Shown here piece after piece: positions 20,053 through 29,907 of a DNA stretch of 64,000 nucleotides. Position numbers and translations under genes: made by a program. The notes beneath the pieces are model-generated. The model made no database searches. It saw only the letters and a program-made list of their open reading frames with translations, and was not told the DNA's origin. Location of the stretch: assembly GCF_000234665.1 (NCBI RefSeq), contig NC_018324.1, positions 1,484,942 through 1,548,941 on the forward strand, read 5' to 3'. Positions within the stretch are counted from its first letter, which is position 1. Each line of letters opens with the position of its first letter. The stretch is from Leishmania mexicana MHOM/GT/2001/U1103. Its lineage: Eukaryota; Euglenozoa; Kinetoplastea; Trypanosomatida; Trypanosomatidae.

Positions 20053-20725
20053 TGCAAAGAGGAGGAAAGCGAGGCACCTGCGGCAACTGGCAACGGAAAA
20101 CACACCACCAACAGCAGGCGGTGTCTCGATAAGGAGGCGGGAGGGGGACAAGGAAGACGACACGTCTCGCATTTTTCGCTGTTGCAGCAGGCGTTGTGTA
20201 CGTGGGTGCGTCGATCTTGACGCCTCTGTGTTGTTGTTGTTTTGTGTTTTGTTTTGCTTTGCCAGCTTGGCACTTTCTTCCTCGACGCTAAACACAACTT
20301 CCTTTCACATGTTCTTAACACCTACGTAACAGTAACCAACTCAACGAATAAAAATACACAGACAGACACACTTACACGACTGCTCCTCATCTGTCGCCTC
20401 CACCCCCGCCCACCCACCCCTGTTACGTTCTGCTCGCTTCCCATCGCTGATTCGGCGTACGTTTCAGACGTTGGTGCCGTTCCCTCCCCTCTCTTCTCTC
20501 CCCTTTTGTGTCTGCATCTTAGGCGGTGGCAGTGCTTGTGTGAGGAAGAAGGGTAGGTAGGTACACCAAGTTTACTGGCGTCTGTATGTGTGGCACCGAG
20601 AGATTTACTCTCACATACACCATACGAGGCAGCGCATCTCTCGACGGACACTACTTAAGGATACGCTGCTGATTTTCTCTCGCTCGCCATCACCCCCTTT
20701 GCACTCACCTGCTGCACCATCGGCG
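19033..20725. other. Intergenic spacer with long CA microsatellite
   Basis: No protein gene is supported. The spacer carries the longest CA repeat of the window, annotated separately, and pyrimidine tracts. The best splice acceptor for the next gene is at 20521-20522, after tctcccctTTTGTGTCTGCATCTT-like sequence. A short upstream ORF of 28 codons starts at 20586, between that acceptor and the main ATG. Confidence 0.65.
19994..20053. repeat. (CA)n microsatellite
   Basis: About 55-60 bases of nearly pure CA dinucleotides, preceded by a short cagacaga stretch, lie in the spacer between the HslV and poly(A) polymerase genes. Confidence 0.95.
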
Positions 20726-22945
20726 ATGGGGCGAATCGACTCCTCTTGTGTCGCTGCCACGGTGACGTCTAGCAAGGTCGGCGCATCACCGTCTTGTCCG
20801 GTCACGGCGACAAGCACTGACACGAGCGACGAGGCTGCTTCTCGCACCGCTGCCCCGCATGTCCGGGCGCAGCGAGGTGGTCGAGGGCGACCCCCCCAGA
20901 TGCACAACGGCCTCACCGCGGGCATGTGCGATAACCAACAGCAGCACGCCGCAGGCGTTTGGAAGTTGATGACAAGGTCGCAGAGCGCCTCCACGACTCC
21001 GCCGCCTCTCGTAATAGGTGACGGCACAGGCAACGAGGATCGTGCGCAACCTCCCCACGCCGGCGTTCGGTGGACTAAGCACTCGTGGGGAAAGGGCAAC
21101 AACTGCCCTGCGGGTAGCGCGTATGAGTCTTTTGTGGGTGCGTTGCTGCACAGACCGCCGCCAACGCCTCCGTTTCCTGGTGTGCGTCTTCCGGTCTGGT
21201 GTCGGTCCGTGTCAGCGACAGGGTATCCGCTCTCCGAAGACGGCCTCACAAACGAGCTCCTGGACTTCTTTCATTATTTGCAGTTGACTTCCCAAGAGGA
21301 AGCGGCACGGGAGCGGCTGCTCGGCTACGTGCAGGCGTGCGTGGCAGAGTTGTGGGGACCCTGTAAAACCGGGAGTGAAGCCGAGAGAACAGCACAGGTG
21401 ATGCTCTACGGCAGCTACGCTCTAGGACTTTCTCTTCCAAGCAGCGACATTGATCTTGCCCTCACCTTCCCGGCCGAGGAGGAGGTGGATGTCGCGACCA
21501 TAGAGGTGGAGGTAAGGAGTGGGGATCGCGCTCTCGCGGCGTCGGCGACCTCGACGAAACGTCACGCCCTGCACCTCGAGCGTCTCCACCACCTTGCCCA
21601 GCAGCTGCGGAACTCTGCGACGTTTCCCGAGCTGGAGGTGGAGGTGTATGATCAGTGCCGTGTGCCGCGCATTCATCTGCGAGACACGACTCGAGGTTGC
21701 GTGTCGTGTGACATCAGCAGCTCCTTCGTCTCAGCACGCGTCGCCCGCATCGTGGCGCGGCAGCGGCTATGGCTACAGGACTCCCCGCTCGCGGCGTTCC
21801 TTGTCCGCGTCACCAAGGCAGCCGTGAAACAGTGGGGCCTCCACGAAGTGTTCTGGGGCGGCGTCGCCTCCACGGCGCTCTACTGCCTGGTGCTCCGCTT
21901 CCTTGCCCAGATGGAACAGCTTTGCCAACACGCGCAGGTGGAGGAGAACTTGTCTCCACCGTGCTACGAGGAGGCCGCCATTGCGCATACTGCAACACAG
22001 CTCTCTTCGTTGCCTTGTGCGTCGCCGTTGTCTTCCCCACAGCTCTCCATGCCACACCCAACCAGCGAGTCTTTCGCAGCGCCTACCCCAGTCCCAGCCG
22101 GCACGGCCTCCACCGCTTGTGGCGTCAACAGGCTAAGCGCAGCGACAGCCATTCCTTCATATGTACCCAGCTGGGCCGTGAATAGCAGGAAGTACGACGT
22201 GAGCAAGTCGTGGTTCTTGTGCGACATGGACAAGGACAACGCGCTGTGCCCTATCGGCGTGACCGCGTTCTCCTTTTCCCACAGGGACACGATGGCCAAC
22301 GCGTGCGACGAGGACAGGGAGGCGGACGACGAGGTGGATGGCTACACGCAGGCGGGCCTCACGCGTAGCTCCGGCGCCGCCACCACTGCCACTACTCCAA
22401 CCTCTCGCACCGCGGCGAGCACACCGATGGCGGCTGCAAGCGAAGCGCATGAGGGTGGCATAGCGACCGCCTCTGCTGCCTTGGCGCCACCGGTGAACGC
22501 CGATTCTGCTGCGCTTCGCGAGGGCGGGTTTCCCAGTGCGGAGGGGCTTACTCGTATCGCGCGATCACGGTATGGTGCGTCGCCAGCGCGTCTGCTGCTA
22601 AAGCTGTGGAGGTTTCTCTCTGCCGACGCCTTTGTGAGCGGGTATCAGGTGGCAGATGTCTTTGGAGACGACGCAGTGTGGTGCGACTCCGGCGAGGAGA
22701 ACGACTCGGCCGCGCTACCAAAGCAGCTTCCGCTCATGACGTCGCTTGAACTGGCCACGTTTGCGGGCATGGCCAGCACCGACCTCTCTGCTGCATCTTT
22801 TCGGATCCCTGAGCTACAGGCACTCTTTCGCTACTCGAGCACGTCACTCGAAAACATGCTCCGGTATCAACGCTACCCGCAGCGCACCGTGCCAACGATG
22901 CTCTCTACCATCTTTGTCGACCCTCGGCTGCTGACTAGCTCTTGA
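20726..22945 (+). CDS. Non-canonical poly(A) polymerase / TRF4-like nucleotidyltransferase
   Basis: The product has 739 residues from the ATG at 20726; earlier in-frame codons offer only GTG. The catalytic pol-beta-like nucleotidyltransferase domain shows G-S-Y-A-L-G-L from residue 229 and the metal-binding pair Asp241 and Asp243 in SSDIDLAL. The third carboxylate is Asp329, in the strand following VPRIHLRD (CVSCDISSS). The triad is therefore intact. A central helical domain follows (FLVRVTKAAVKQWGL, then FWGGVASTALYCLVLRFLAQ). It is interrupted by about 200-230 residues of low-complexity sequence before the PAP-associated segment ARLLLKLWRFLSADAFVSGY. Family members add A or U tails to nuclear or cytoplasmic RNAs. 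No mitochondrial presequence is evident, so a nuclear TRAMP-type role is plausible, but a TUTase is not excluded. Confidence 0.88.
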   Translation: MGRIDSSCVAATVTSSKVGASPSCPVTATSTDTSDEAASRTAAPHVRAQRGGRGRPPQMHNGLTAGMCDNQQQHAAGVWKLMTRSQSASTTPPPLVIGDGTGNEDRAQPPHAGVRWTKHSWGKGNNCPAGSAYESFVGALLHRPPPTPPFPGVRLPVWCRSVSATGYPLSEDGLTNELLDFFHYLQLTSQEEAARERLLGYVQACVAELWGPCKTGSEAERTAQVMLYGSYALGLSLPSSDIDLALTFPAEEEVDVATIEVEVRSGDRALAASATSTKRHALHLERLHHLAQQLRNSATFPELEVEVYDQCRVPRIHLRDTTRGCVSCDISSSFVSARVARIVARQRLWLQDSPLAAFLVRVTKAAVKQWGLHEVFWGGVASTALYCLVLRFLAQMEQLCQHAQVEENLSPPCYEEAAIAHTATQLSSLPCASPLSSPQLSMPHPTSESFAAPTPVPAGTASTACGVNRLSAATAIPSYVPSWAVNSRKYDVSKSWFLCDMDKDNALCPIGVTAFSFSHRDTMANACDEDREADDEVDGYTQAGLTRSSGAATTATTPTSRTAASTPMAAASEAHEGGIATASAALAPPVNADSAALREGGFPSAEGLTRIARSRYGASPARLLLKLWRFLSADAFVSGYQVADVFGDDAVWCDSGEENDSAALPKQLPLMTSLELATFAGMASTDLSAASFRIPELQALFRYSSTSLENMLRYQRYPQRTVPTMLSTIFVDPRLLTSS

Positions 22946-24099
22946 AGGAACGTGGTGGCGCTGTTCATCTGTTCTCTTCTGTCCCTGAGCTCGCCATGAT
23001 CATGGGGCTACACCTCAGTGTGGCATCTCGACGCTCAAGAGTCCCCCACACGGTGTGAGGAGGAAGCCAGGCAGCCCCTACTCCCTTCCCTATCCCTGCC
23101 ATATATCCCTGCCAATGCCAAACCGTCTCTTGTGGTGGCCGGGTCAAGCACCTAACGGCGTCGGAGCAGCCCGCGACAGTGGGCAGGACTGTGCCGTCCA
23201 TATGCTAAGGCAGAGTGTGAGCGTGACTCGAGCGTATCCCACCCGGCGGCGACTGGCGAAACGTACGTGTGTGTGTGTGCATGTGGAGTTGGAGGCAGGG
23301 GCCGCGCTCAGATGGCTGAGTCGGCACATTGCTGCAACGCGCGTGTCTACGGCTGCATCGCACCACGCAGTGGGGTCTGCGACAGGCCGGGGTGCATGAG
23401 TGGAGTTGACGTCTTGCTCTCTGGCAGAGAATGGGCACGCTGAAAGTGTTACTGTGACCTCGTTGTTTGCGTGGCGTTTCGTTGCGTGTATAGCGATCTC
23501 ACGATCAGCTTCGTTTGAGGAGCGAGTGCGGGTGTGCGATTTACGATCTCGTTGTCGACGGTAGTTGGACAACGGGATGAAACGCAAGAAAGTACAGCAG
23601 AAGCCCCAACAAAAACGTTTTGTGTGTGTATGATGGCTTCTCACGATGTGATCAGGTGAGCACTTGCACGTGTGCTGTTAAAAGAGAATGGGTTGCCGTG
23701 CACCAACTATGGTGAGTGTGTGTGTTTCTGTCGCGGGCTCCTTCTCCCCTCTCTCGCTCACGTCCACACGTACACATGTGCTCTCTCTCCTCTGTGGTGC
23801 TGCCTTTCCGATTGTCCCATCTTCCCCTCACCCCCAACCCGTACGTCTATTGCCGCTGCCCACCCTCCACTTCACTGGAATGCGCGTTGCAGGATTTTTT
23901 GAGCCTTTCCCCCGCCCTCCCGTTGTATCTTTCCCTCAAGTGTGGCACCGCTCATGACTGGTGAACAGAGATCCAATCGCGCAAAAGCACGCACACTGAC
24001 CCGCACGTGAACATATAAGCATGCACATATAGGGGCATAGCGCGTGTGCTTTTTATTCCTCTATTCCTGCTGAACTCTCGCATCTTCTCCCTGTCCCAG
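22946..24099. other. Intergenic spacer holding a dispersed repeat
   Basis: The first 500 bases contain the inverted second copy of the 453-bp element. The rest holds pyrimidine tracts (about 23740-23860) and short unsupported ORFs. Confidence 0.65.
22994..23446 (-). repeat. 453-bp dispersed 3'UTR element, copy 2 (inverted)
   Basis: This is the reverse complement of 5885-6337 with only scattered substitutions, e.g. CTGAGGTGT versus CTGAAGTGT. It begins at the palindrome CCATGATCATGG, about 50 bases after the stop codon of the poly(A) polymerase gene, and ends at gctgaaag. Orientation relative to the host gene is opposite to that of copy 1, so only one copy presents the element in sense in a transcript. 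Confidence 0.85.
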
Positions 24100-24684
24100 A
24101 TGCCTATACACCAATATGAAGGCTGGTCGTATGAGCGGTTGCGGCGGCAACGCAACCGAGCCCACTTCTTGCTCGAGGACCCATACCGCTACGTGACGGT
24201 GCTGCTGATATCGAAGCCGGGCAGTCCAGGCGAGCTCAAGTGCATCGATAGTCCCTGTTACCACGCCGCCGGCCCATTAGGTGAGGGCGACATCGTTGAG
24301 ATCGAGGATCTGCTCTGTCTGCGCTGCCCGTGGCACCGGTATCTAGTGAACATCGAAAACGGGGAAGAGATTCTGCTGAAGGTGGACCCAACCTCCGAGC
24401 AAGGCGCAGGAATGGTCGGCCGCCACGCTGCCTTGCCCACATACCCGATGCACTTAGCCGATCCGTCCGCCGAGGGCGTCACGGTGGTACGCGGAGAGAA
24501 GGTTCAGCGAGTGCACCGGGTGTGGCTTGAGGAAGCCACGGGCATCTTGTCCATCGAGGTGGCGGAGGAGGCGGTCATACGCCAGCATCCCGTCAAATCT
24601 GACAAGCCAGCGAGCAACGTAAAGAATGGCGGCATCTGCATGCAGATCTTCGACATTAAGTCACGGGGCCTCGACAAGTTGTGA
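24100..24684 (+). CDS. Rieske [2Fe-2S] domain protein
   Basis: The product has 194 residues from the ATG at 24100; the frame extends 18 codons further upstream, but that part looks like UTR. The two Rieske cluster boxes are complete: Cys53-Tyr-His55 and Cys76-Pro-Trp-His79, separated by 20 residues (CYHAAGPLGEGDIVEIEDLL). This C-x-H...C-x-x-H arrangement ligates a [2Fe-2S] cluster. The extra disulfide cysteines of respiratory bc1 Rieske proteins are not obvious, and no membrane anchor is seen. A soluble Rieske protein of the vertebrate RFESD or ferredoxin-subunit type is therefore more likely than a complex III subunit. The C-terminal half (EKVQRVHRVWLEEATGILSI) is a second beta-rich segment. 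The physiological partner is unknown. Confidence 0.9.
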   Translation: MPIHQYEGWSYERLRRQRNRAHFLLEDPYRYVTVLLISKPGSPGELKCIDSPCYHAAGPLGEGDIVEIEDLLCLRCPWHRYLVNIENGEEILLKVDPTSEQGAGMVGRHAALPTYPMHLADPSAEGVTVVRGEKVQRVHRVWLEEATGILSIEVAEEAVIRQHPVKSDKPASNVKNGGICMQIFDIKSRGLDKL

Positions 24685-26121
24685 GCATGTCTGTGTATGC
24701 GTACGTGTGTATTGGCGGGTGTGACACCACGGCCTCCTACCCCCCCCCTTCCGCCTCCCCGCTCCCCGCACTTCTCGGTGCAGATCGAAGGAGGGCATGC
24801 AGGTGGGGAGGGGAGGGGAAGTATGAGCAAAGAGACGCAGTTCAGAGCCTGAGGGTTCGAAGCATCTTGGGAACACCACCGCTTCGGATCCTCTTCCTCC
24901 TCTGGGACTGTCCGTCTCCTCTCAGCAGGCGTGCATTTGTATTCGGCGCTGCTCGTCTTCTCTCATCGACTCACCCCCTTCTTTACTTCCCTCCCAGCTC
25001 CTACCCTCCCCAACCTCTCCCCTTCCGCGATGTTGAAGAGGGGAGGGGGAGGGCGGGGGGCGTTGTGCACCATAGGCAAAATGAACCTCTTCTCTCTCTT
25101 GCGCTGCCTAGATGCGCCTCTTCGCTTGTCATTTAGATGATACGCTGGGTGCGGGATTGAGCAGAGGTACTGCTCGACTGCTCTCACTAGCACGTTTGCA
25201 CTTTTTCTGCGGGAATCAAATAAAAAGCCTCTCGGGGTCACACAATCACCTCCCTTTTCCCTCCCCTCCACACATGGACACTGGTGCTGCAGTGCGGAAG
25301 TCTTTCCTGTCGGTGTGCGGAGCGCTTGAGATAGTCAGCATCATCAGCGAGAAGTTCTCGCCGGTGCTACTCCTATGCATCACTGAAAACTGACTGGCTT
25401 CTTCTCTGCATTCCCGTGAAGGGTAGCGCCCATCTGGACTGGAAGGACTACCTCGTCGTTGCGATCCCCCTCTCATCTTTCCACCTTTCAACCCTCAACA
25501 GCGCGTCGGCGCCAATCCAGCAGCAAAAAAAAACGGCCGTATCGGAGATTGTTCAGCTGGTCTCTCTTTATCAGTCACGTGGTACGGCCCACACACGCAT
25601 TCGTATCCCCACTTATTCTCTCTCTCTGCTCGACTTCGCTTGTGCTTTCTGCTCTTTCTCTCTCCTGCTTAAGCACGGCGACGCCTGCATACACCCGGCA
25701 GAGGACTCGGTCCCTTCACTCGCACACATTAAAGGCGTCTCTCTGCGTGTCTTCTGCAAGGGTTGCCGCACGCTCCAGAAATACATCCTGGCCGTGCGGG
25801 ATCCCTTGCTAGTAATCCGTTGGCGGGCCCCTCTCTCTTCTACCACCTCCGCCTCTCACTTCAATTAGCAGCGCCGCCCAGGCACCACCTCCTCTCTCGC
25901 GGCCTCAGGAAGCAACTCCCTTCCCCTCGGCCTGCACTCGTCTTCACGGGGGACAACGGTGTTCGGAAGAGGTATCAAGAGAGGCGAACGATCAACAACG
26001 AAGCATACAGACGAAAGTGCCGGTAACGTCTGGCACACACAGAAATCGACTTTGAGCCGAAATACACACACATACACACGCTAGACCAACAAGGCAGCAA
26101 CAACAAGGAAAGGGCAGGCAG
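24685..26121. other. Intergenic spacer, no gene seen
   Basis: The spacer is pyrimidine-rich UTR sequence with short ORFs of biased composition on both strands. Nothing in it looks like a conserved protein, RNA gene or mobile element. Confidence 0.65.
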
Positions 26122-27699
26122 ATGGACAACCTTTCGAACCAGCTGATGAGCCGTATCGCTGAAATCTCGCTCTCGGATGCGCAGATCCGGTCCTACGGCC
26201 GGTGGCTCACTGCCGCCATGGGAGCCTACTACGTGGTCAACGCCTGGCAGAAGGATATTCCGACAGACGTGCAGGCTGCGATCACGGGGCACATGGTGCA
26301 AGGTTACGACCGCAGCACCATCACCACGCGCCTTGAGCAGCGCCACACCCGTCAGCTTCTCCAGAAAATCACTGGGCTGAACGAGCTGCGCCAGCAACTG
26401 CGCTCAGAGACGGACAAGGAGGCGAAGCTGCGGGGCTGGCAACGAGTGTTTCGGCTAACTCTCATCAGCATTGCCGCCACCACCTACACGCACAGCCTCA
26501 CTATTTCGCTACTCTCGATTAAGAACATGGTTCGAGTGCTTGTCTTCCTGCTGAGTCGCCGCGAGAGCGCGGCGCTCTCCAAGAGTCGCAGCGGCCCCAT
26601 CTCGACTCTTAGGGCGTGGTGGACGGGAGGGCGGCGCGCCGGCCTCACGGGCATCATGATGGAGTCGATGATGGTGAAGATGGCTGAGCAGGTGAGTCAG
26701 CAGGCGTCACCGTTTGTGAACGCGGAACTGGAGGAGGAGGCGGTGACTGAGGAGATTCGGCAGCTGCCCGTGCCGCCGCCGCTTGACGGCCGCACCGCGT
26801 TTGCGCAGGCGCAGCAGCAGCAGGAGATGCTGGAGGCGGCGCACGGGGAGAGTCTGAGTCAGGTGGAGCAGGCGTTCTCGGTGCGCGCGGTGCTCGAGGT
26901 GGCGGTGCCACGTATTGTAGCGTGTGCTGCAGCTGCGGTGGATAGCGCCATTGCGGCGCGGCCGGCGCACCTCTTCAACGTCAGTGGCATTGTACGCGCA
27001 GTCGACCTGTGCAGCCTGCTGCGTGACATTGCTCTTGGGATGGAGGGGCGCGCATGCGTCTCCGAGTGGGTGCGGCGGCCACATCCCTCTCTGATGCCTA
27101 TGTCCCGCGCGTGCAGTAGGGCGAGCACCTCCCCATGGACTTCACTGCCAAAGCACCTGGAGACAATCAAGGGCCGCGCGCAGCTGGACGAGGACGAGGA
27201 GCTGCTCGACGAGCCAGATCAGTCTGCGACGTCCTCGGAGGACATCATTGAGTTTCCTCACGGGTCTAACACACTGCTACGCCCCGACGGTCGCCCAGTG
27301 CGCCGCCGCGGTGGCGACCGCAGCGAGGACAAAATTATCGATGGGTTGCTTGGCCGTCGCCTCACCGCTGAGGAGGAGGCACTGCAAGAGGAGGCGATAC
27401 GCCGTGATCATCTGCTGAAGAGACAGATGGCAGGCTTCTTCACAGAACTGTCCCACAGCGCGAGCTTCGGTGAGCTGTGTATCACGTATGCCGCAGAGCT
27501 GCTGGCGGCGCAGTTCAAGGAGGCGTGCGACATCAAACGTGTCAAGACCTATGACGCGGCGACGGACACGGCGAAGATGGCGATGGTGATCGCCGCCCTC
27601 GACAGCTGCCGGCTGGCGGCACTGGAGGAGGAATGCGAGGTAAAATCGTACATGCGACTCTTCTGCGAGGAAACCATCCGCTCCACATGCGCGCGGTAA
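26122..27699 (+). CDS. Candidate divergent peroxin 3 (PEX3-like) of glycosomes
   Basis: The product has 525 residues from the ATG at 26122. A hydrophobic N-terminal helix at about 25-42 (YGRWLTAAMGAYYVVNAWQ) is followed by a segment aligning by eye with PEX3. The order is a short region of Ser/Thr-containing turns (GYDRSTITTRLEQRHTRQLL), a helix LNELRQQLRSET, then WQRVFRLTLISIAATTYTHS and a long helix. In human PEX3 the matching order is [20 protein letters not shown], then [20 protein letters not shown]. Near the C-terminus, LSHSASFGELCITYAAELL resembles PEX3 LESPDFSTVLNTCLNRGFS. PEX3 is the peroxisomal membrane receptor for PEX19 and its cargo, and trypanosomatid PEX3 is known to be very divergent. 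The central ~150 residues are acidic and not alignable. Alternatively this is a kinetoplastid-specific membrane protein. Confidence 0.5.
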   Translation: MDNLSNQLMSRIAEISLSDAQIRSYGRWLTAAMGAYYVVNAWQKDIPTDVQAAITGHMVQGYDRSTITTRLEQRHTRQLLQKITGLNELRQQLRSETDKEAKLRGWQRVFRLTLISIAATTYTHSLTISLLSIKNMVRVLVFLLSRRESAALSKSRSGPISTLRAWWTGGRRAGLTGIMMESMMVKMAEQVSQQASPFVNAELEEEAVTEEIRQLPVPPPLDGRTAFAQAQQQQEMLEAAHGESLSQVEQAFSVRAVLEVAVPRIVACAAAAVDSAIAARPAHLFNVSGIVRAVDLCSLLRDIALGMEGRACVSEWVRRPHPSLMPMSRACSRASTSPWTSLPKHLETIKGRAQLDEDEELLDEPDQSATSSEDIIEFPHGSNTLLRPDGRPVRRRGGDRSEDKIIDGLLGRRLTAEEEALQEEAIRRDHLLKRQMAGFFTELSHSASFGELCITYAAELLAAQFKEACDIKRVKTYDAATDTAKMAMVIAALDSCRLAALEEECEVKSYMRLFCEETIRSTCAR

Positions 27700-28595
27700 T
27701 GCAAGCTGCTGCCCTGCCTCGGTTTTCTCTATTCTGTACGTGAACCTCCGGGTATGTGCATGTATATGCGCGTGTATGGCTTGTGCGTAGACTGCCCATA
27801 AATGCAGTGAAGAGGCGGTGCCGTGCACCTCTCTGTAGCACTCGCTACGGCATCCCACCATAAATGCTTGTCTAATGTTGCATGGACACGTGGCAGAGGG
27901 CGGAAGGAGCAAAACAAAGTTGAAGAGACCCAGCGACACTTTGAGGCAGCAACGAGTGACTACACCCTCTCGCCACAGCCCCTTCAACAACACAAACGCA
28001 CGCTATCCTGTGCCGCTCTGCGCCCCTCCCCCGCCTCATGAAGCTCCCTGCTTCAAGACGAGGGAGAAATAGGGTGACGGTTGCTCTTGCCTTCTCGTGC
28101 CTCACACGTACATACCTATATGTGTATATGATGTCTTCTCTTCGTACGCGCCGTGTTAGGCGTATCGAACACCGTACCTGTTGGTGGTGGCATGAGGGGG
28201 CGTGACGAGTGTGGCCGCCCCTCGGTGTTGTCTATGGTTGTTCTTTCCTCCTTTTGCCTCCTTGGGCCTCTCCCTCACGCGCATCTCCTCCTATTCTCTA
28301 CTCGCCCGCGTGCAATGCACCTGCACCCTTGTGTCAGTTTTCGCGATTCCCCCCCAGATTGCGCGACGGAGGGGACGTAGTACCTTGAGAGGAAAGTGAC
28401 TGGCACACACACACACACACACACACAGTGTGTGTGAGCGGGCGAAGCGGGCTGTTGGCACAGTCCTTTGAACACGCTCGCCAGAAGCAATCACCTATGT
28501 AAGCACAGGCGCCCAGCGCGCACTCTTCCTTTATACCGCTGCATACAAGTACATCTGCTTTCTTTACGTGCTCTCAAGAGGAGTAGCACAGAAAG
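27700..28595. other. Intergenic spacer with hairpin-capable CA/TG repeat
   Basis: No gene is supported. The region contains pyrimidine tracts and a compound CA then TG repeat at 28403-28436. Confidence 0.65.
28403..28436. repeat. Compound (CA)12-(GT)n inverted microsatellite
   Basis: A CA run of about 24 bases is followed immediately by agtgtgtgtgag. CA pairs with TG on the same strand, so the transcript could fold into a short hairpin in the 5' flank of the GOS1 gene. Confidence 0.8.
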
Positions 28596-29426
28596 ATGAA
28601 CCCAGAGGTGAGACAGGTGGCCATGTGGGAGCGGCTGCGCAACGAGGCACGGCAGACAGACCAGCTCATTGATCAGCAGCTTCGAAAGCTGGAGGTGTTG
28701 GCACTTTTTGATGAAGAAAAGATTATTGAAAGCGCAGCCGCCTCGTCCTCTATGAAGGGCGTCGCCACTTCGAGCTCGGTAGCCCCAGCAGTGCCTGGCT
28801 CGAGCTCCAGTCTTCTGCACTGTAGTGGCACTAGTCCGCCCCCAGCGTCCACGATGTCGTTCGAAGATTTGGAGTCTCAGTACCGCGGGGCTGACCGCGA
28901 CATCGACGAGTTTCTCCGTCGGCTAGAGCAAATTGTGCTGAGCATGGAGGAGGCGTGCAGAGAACTCGGCCCCACCTCGGCGGCAGCGCGACACACCGAG
29001 CGCTTCCGAGGAATATTGACTGAGAAGCAGCAGGCGCGTCGTCGTCTTGCGACGGAGTTCCGACAGCGAAAGGGTCGCTATGAACTGGCTGCGTCGCGGC
29101 TACCGGGGGATGCGCGACGGCGAGGTGGCCCTGTCGACGATGACGGTAGAGGCGGTGTGCGCATCCTCATGGACGAGCAGGTGGCCATTCAGCACACGCT
29201 AAACCGCGTGAATGGTCTGCTGGAGCAGGCGGAGGGCACGCGAGATCGACTGCGCATGCAGCGCGACCGCTTCAACCAAATAGGTGACAAGGTGCTGCAC
29301 ATTGCCGAGCACATTCCATTTGTGCAGAACCTTGTCCGCCGCATCGACGTGCGACGGCGACGCGAGGTGGTGGTGCTGGGTACCGTGATCTCGTCTCTCA
29401 TGTTCATGTTCTTCTTTTTCCTATAG
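28596..29426 (+). CDS. GOS1: Golgi SNARE GOS1/GOSR1 (GS28), Qb-SNARE
   Basis: The product has 276 residues from the ATG at 28596. The start WERLRNEARQTDQLIDQQLR matches the WEDLRKQARQLENELD opening of GOS28. A low-complexity Ser/Ala/Pro insert (about 48-86) precedes the Habc-like helical bundle (SFEDLESQYRGADRDIDEFL, EKQQARRRLATEFRQRKGRY). The SNARE motif runs at about 191-250, with the zero-layer glutamine at Gln222 (LRMQRDRF). It is followed by the family hallmark PFVQNLVRRIDVRRRR and a C-terminal membrane anchor of about 20 residues ending at the last codon. Gos1 works in intra-Golgi and ER-Golgi membrane fusion with syntaxin-5-type partners. The Q-SNARE class and tail anchor are read directly; the trafficking step is family knowledge. 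Confidence 0.94.
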   Translation: MNPEVRQVAMWERLRNEARQTDQLIDQQLRKLEVLALFDEEKIIESAAASSSMKGVATSSSVAPAVPGSSSSLLHCSGTSPPPASTMSFEDLESQYRGADRDIDEFLRRLEQIVLSMEEACRELGPTSAAARHTERFRGILTEKQQARRRLATEFRQRKGRYELAASRLPGDARRRGGPVDDDGRGGVRILMDEQVAIQHTLNRVNGLLEQAEGTRDRLRMQRDRFNQIGDKVLHIAEHIPFVQNLVRRIDVRRRREVVVLGTVISSLMFMFFFFL

Positions 29427-29870
29427 TGGCGTTATGTGCGCGTATTCGCGTGCCTGTGTCTATCGGCGTTTTTTTGTTGGCATGACCGGCTTCCATGCAC
29501 ATTTTGGGATGTGTCGCTCTCGATTCCTGTTGCGTTTTTTTTTCTTCTTGGTTTGCTATGATCTGGAAGGCGACGCTCTTTTTGACGTCGGACGCCCCCG
29601 TTCGATCTCCCCTCCTCTCCCCCTCCTCTTTCCTTGCTTCTGCATCTCGACACAGGTACAAAGAAGATATAGAGGCACTTCCACGTGCCGGCCCATCGAC
29701 CGGAACAAGTGAAAAGGGAGTAGATGCCCACGATATCAGCAGGGGTGGGGGTGATGCACGCCTTCTGTGAGCGTGAGAGGGTCGACCTCCTTGCCTTCTC
29801 TCTCTCCTTTCTTTACGTCTGGTGTCAGCGGCGACACTCTGCCGCGCGTGTTTCTCTGCTCTGGTGTGTC

Positions 29871-29907
<37 letters not shown>

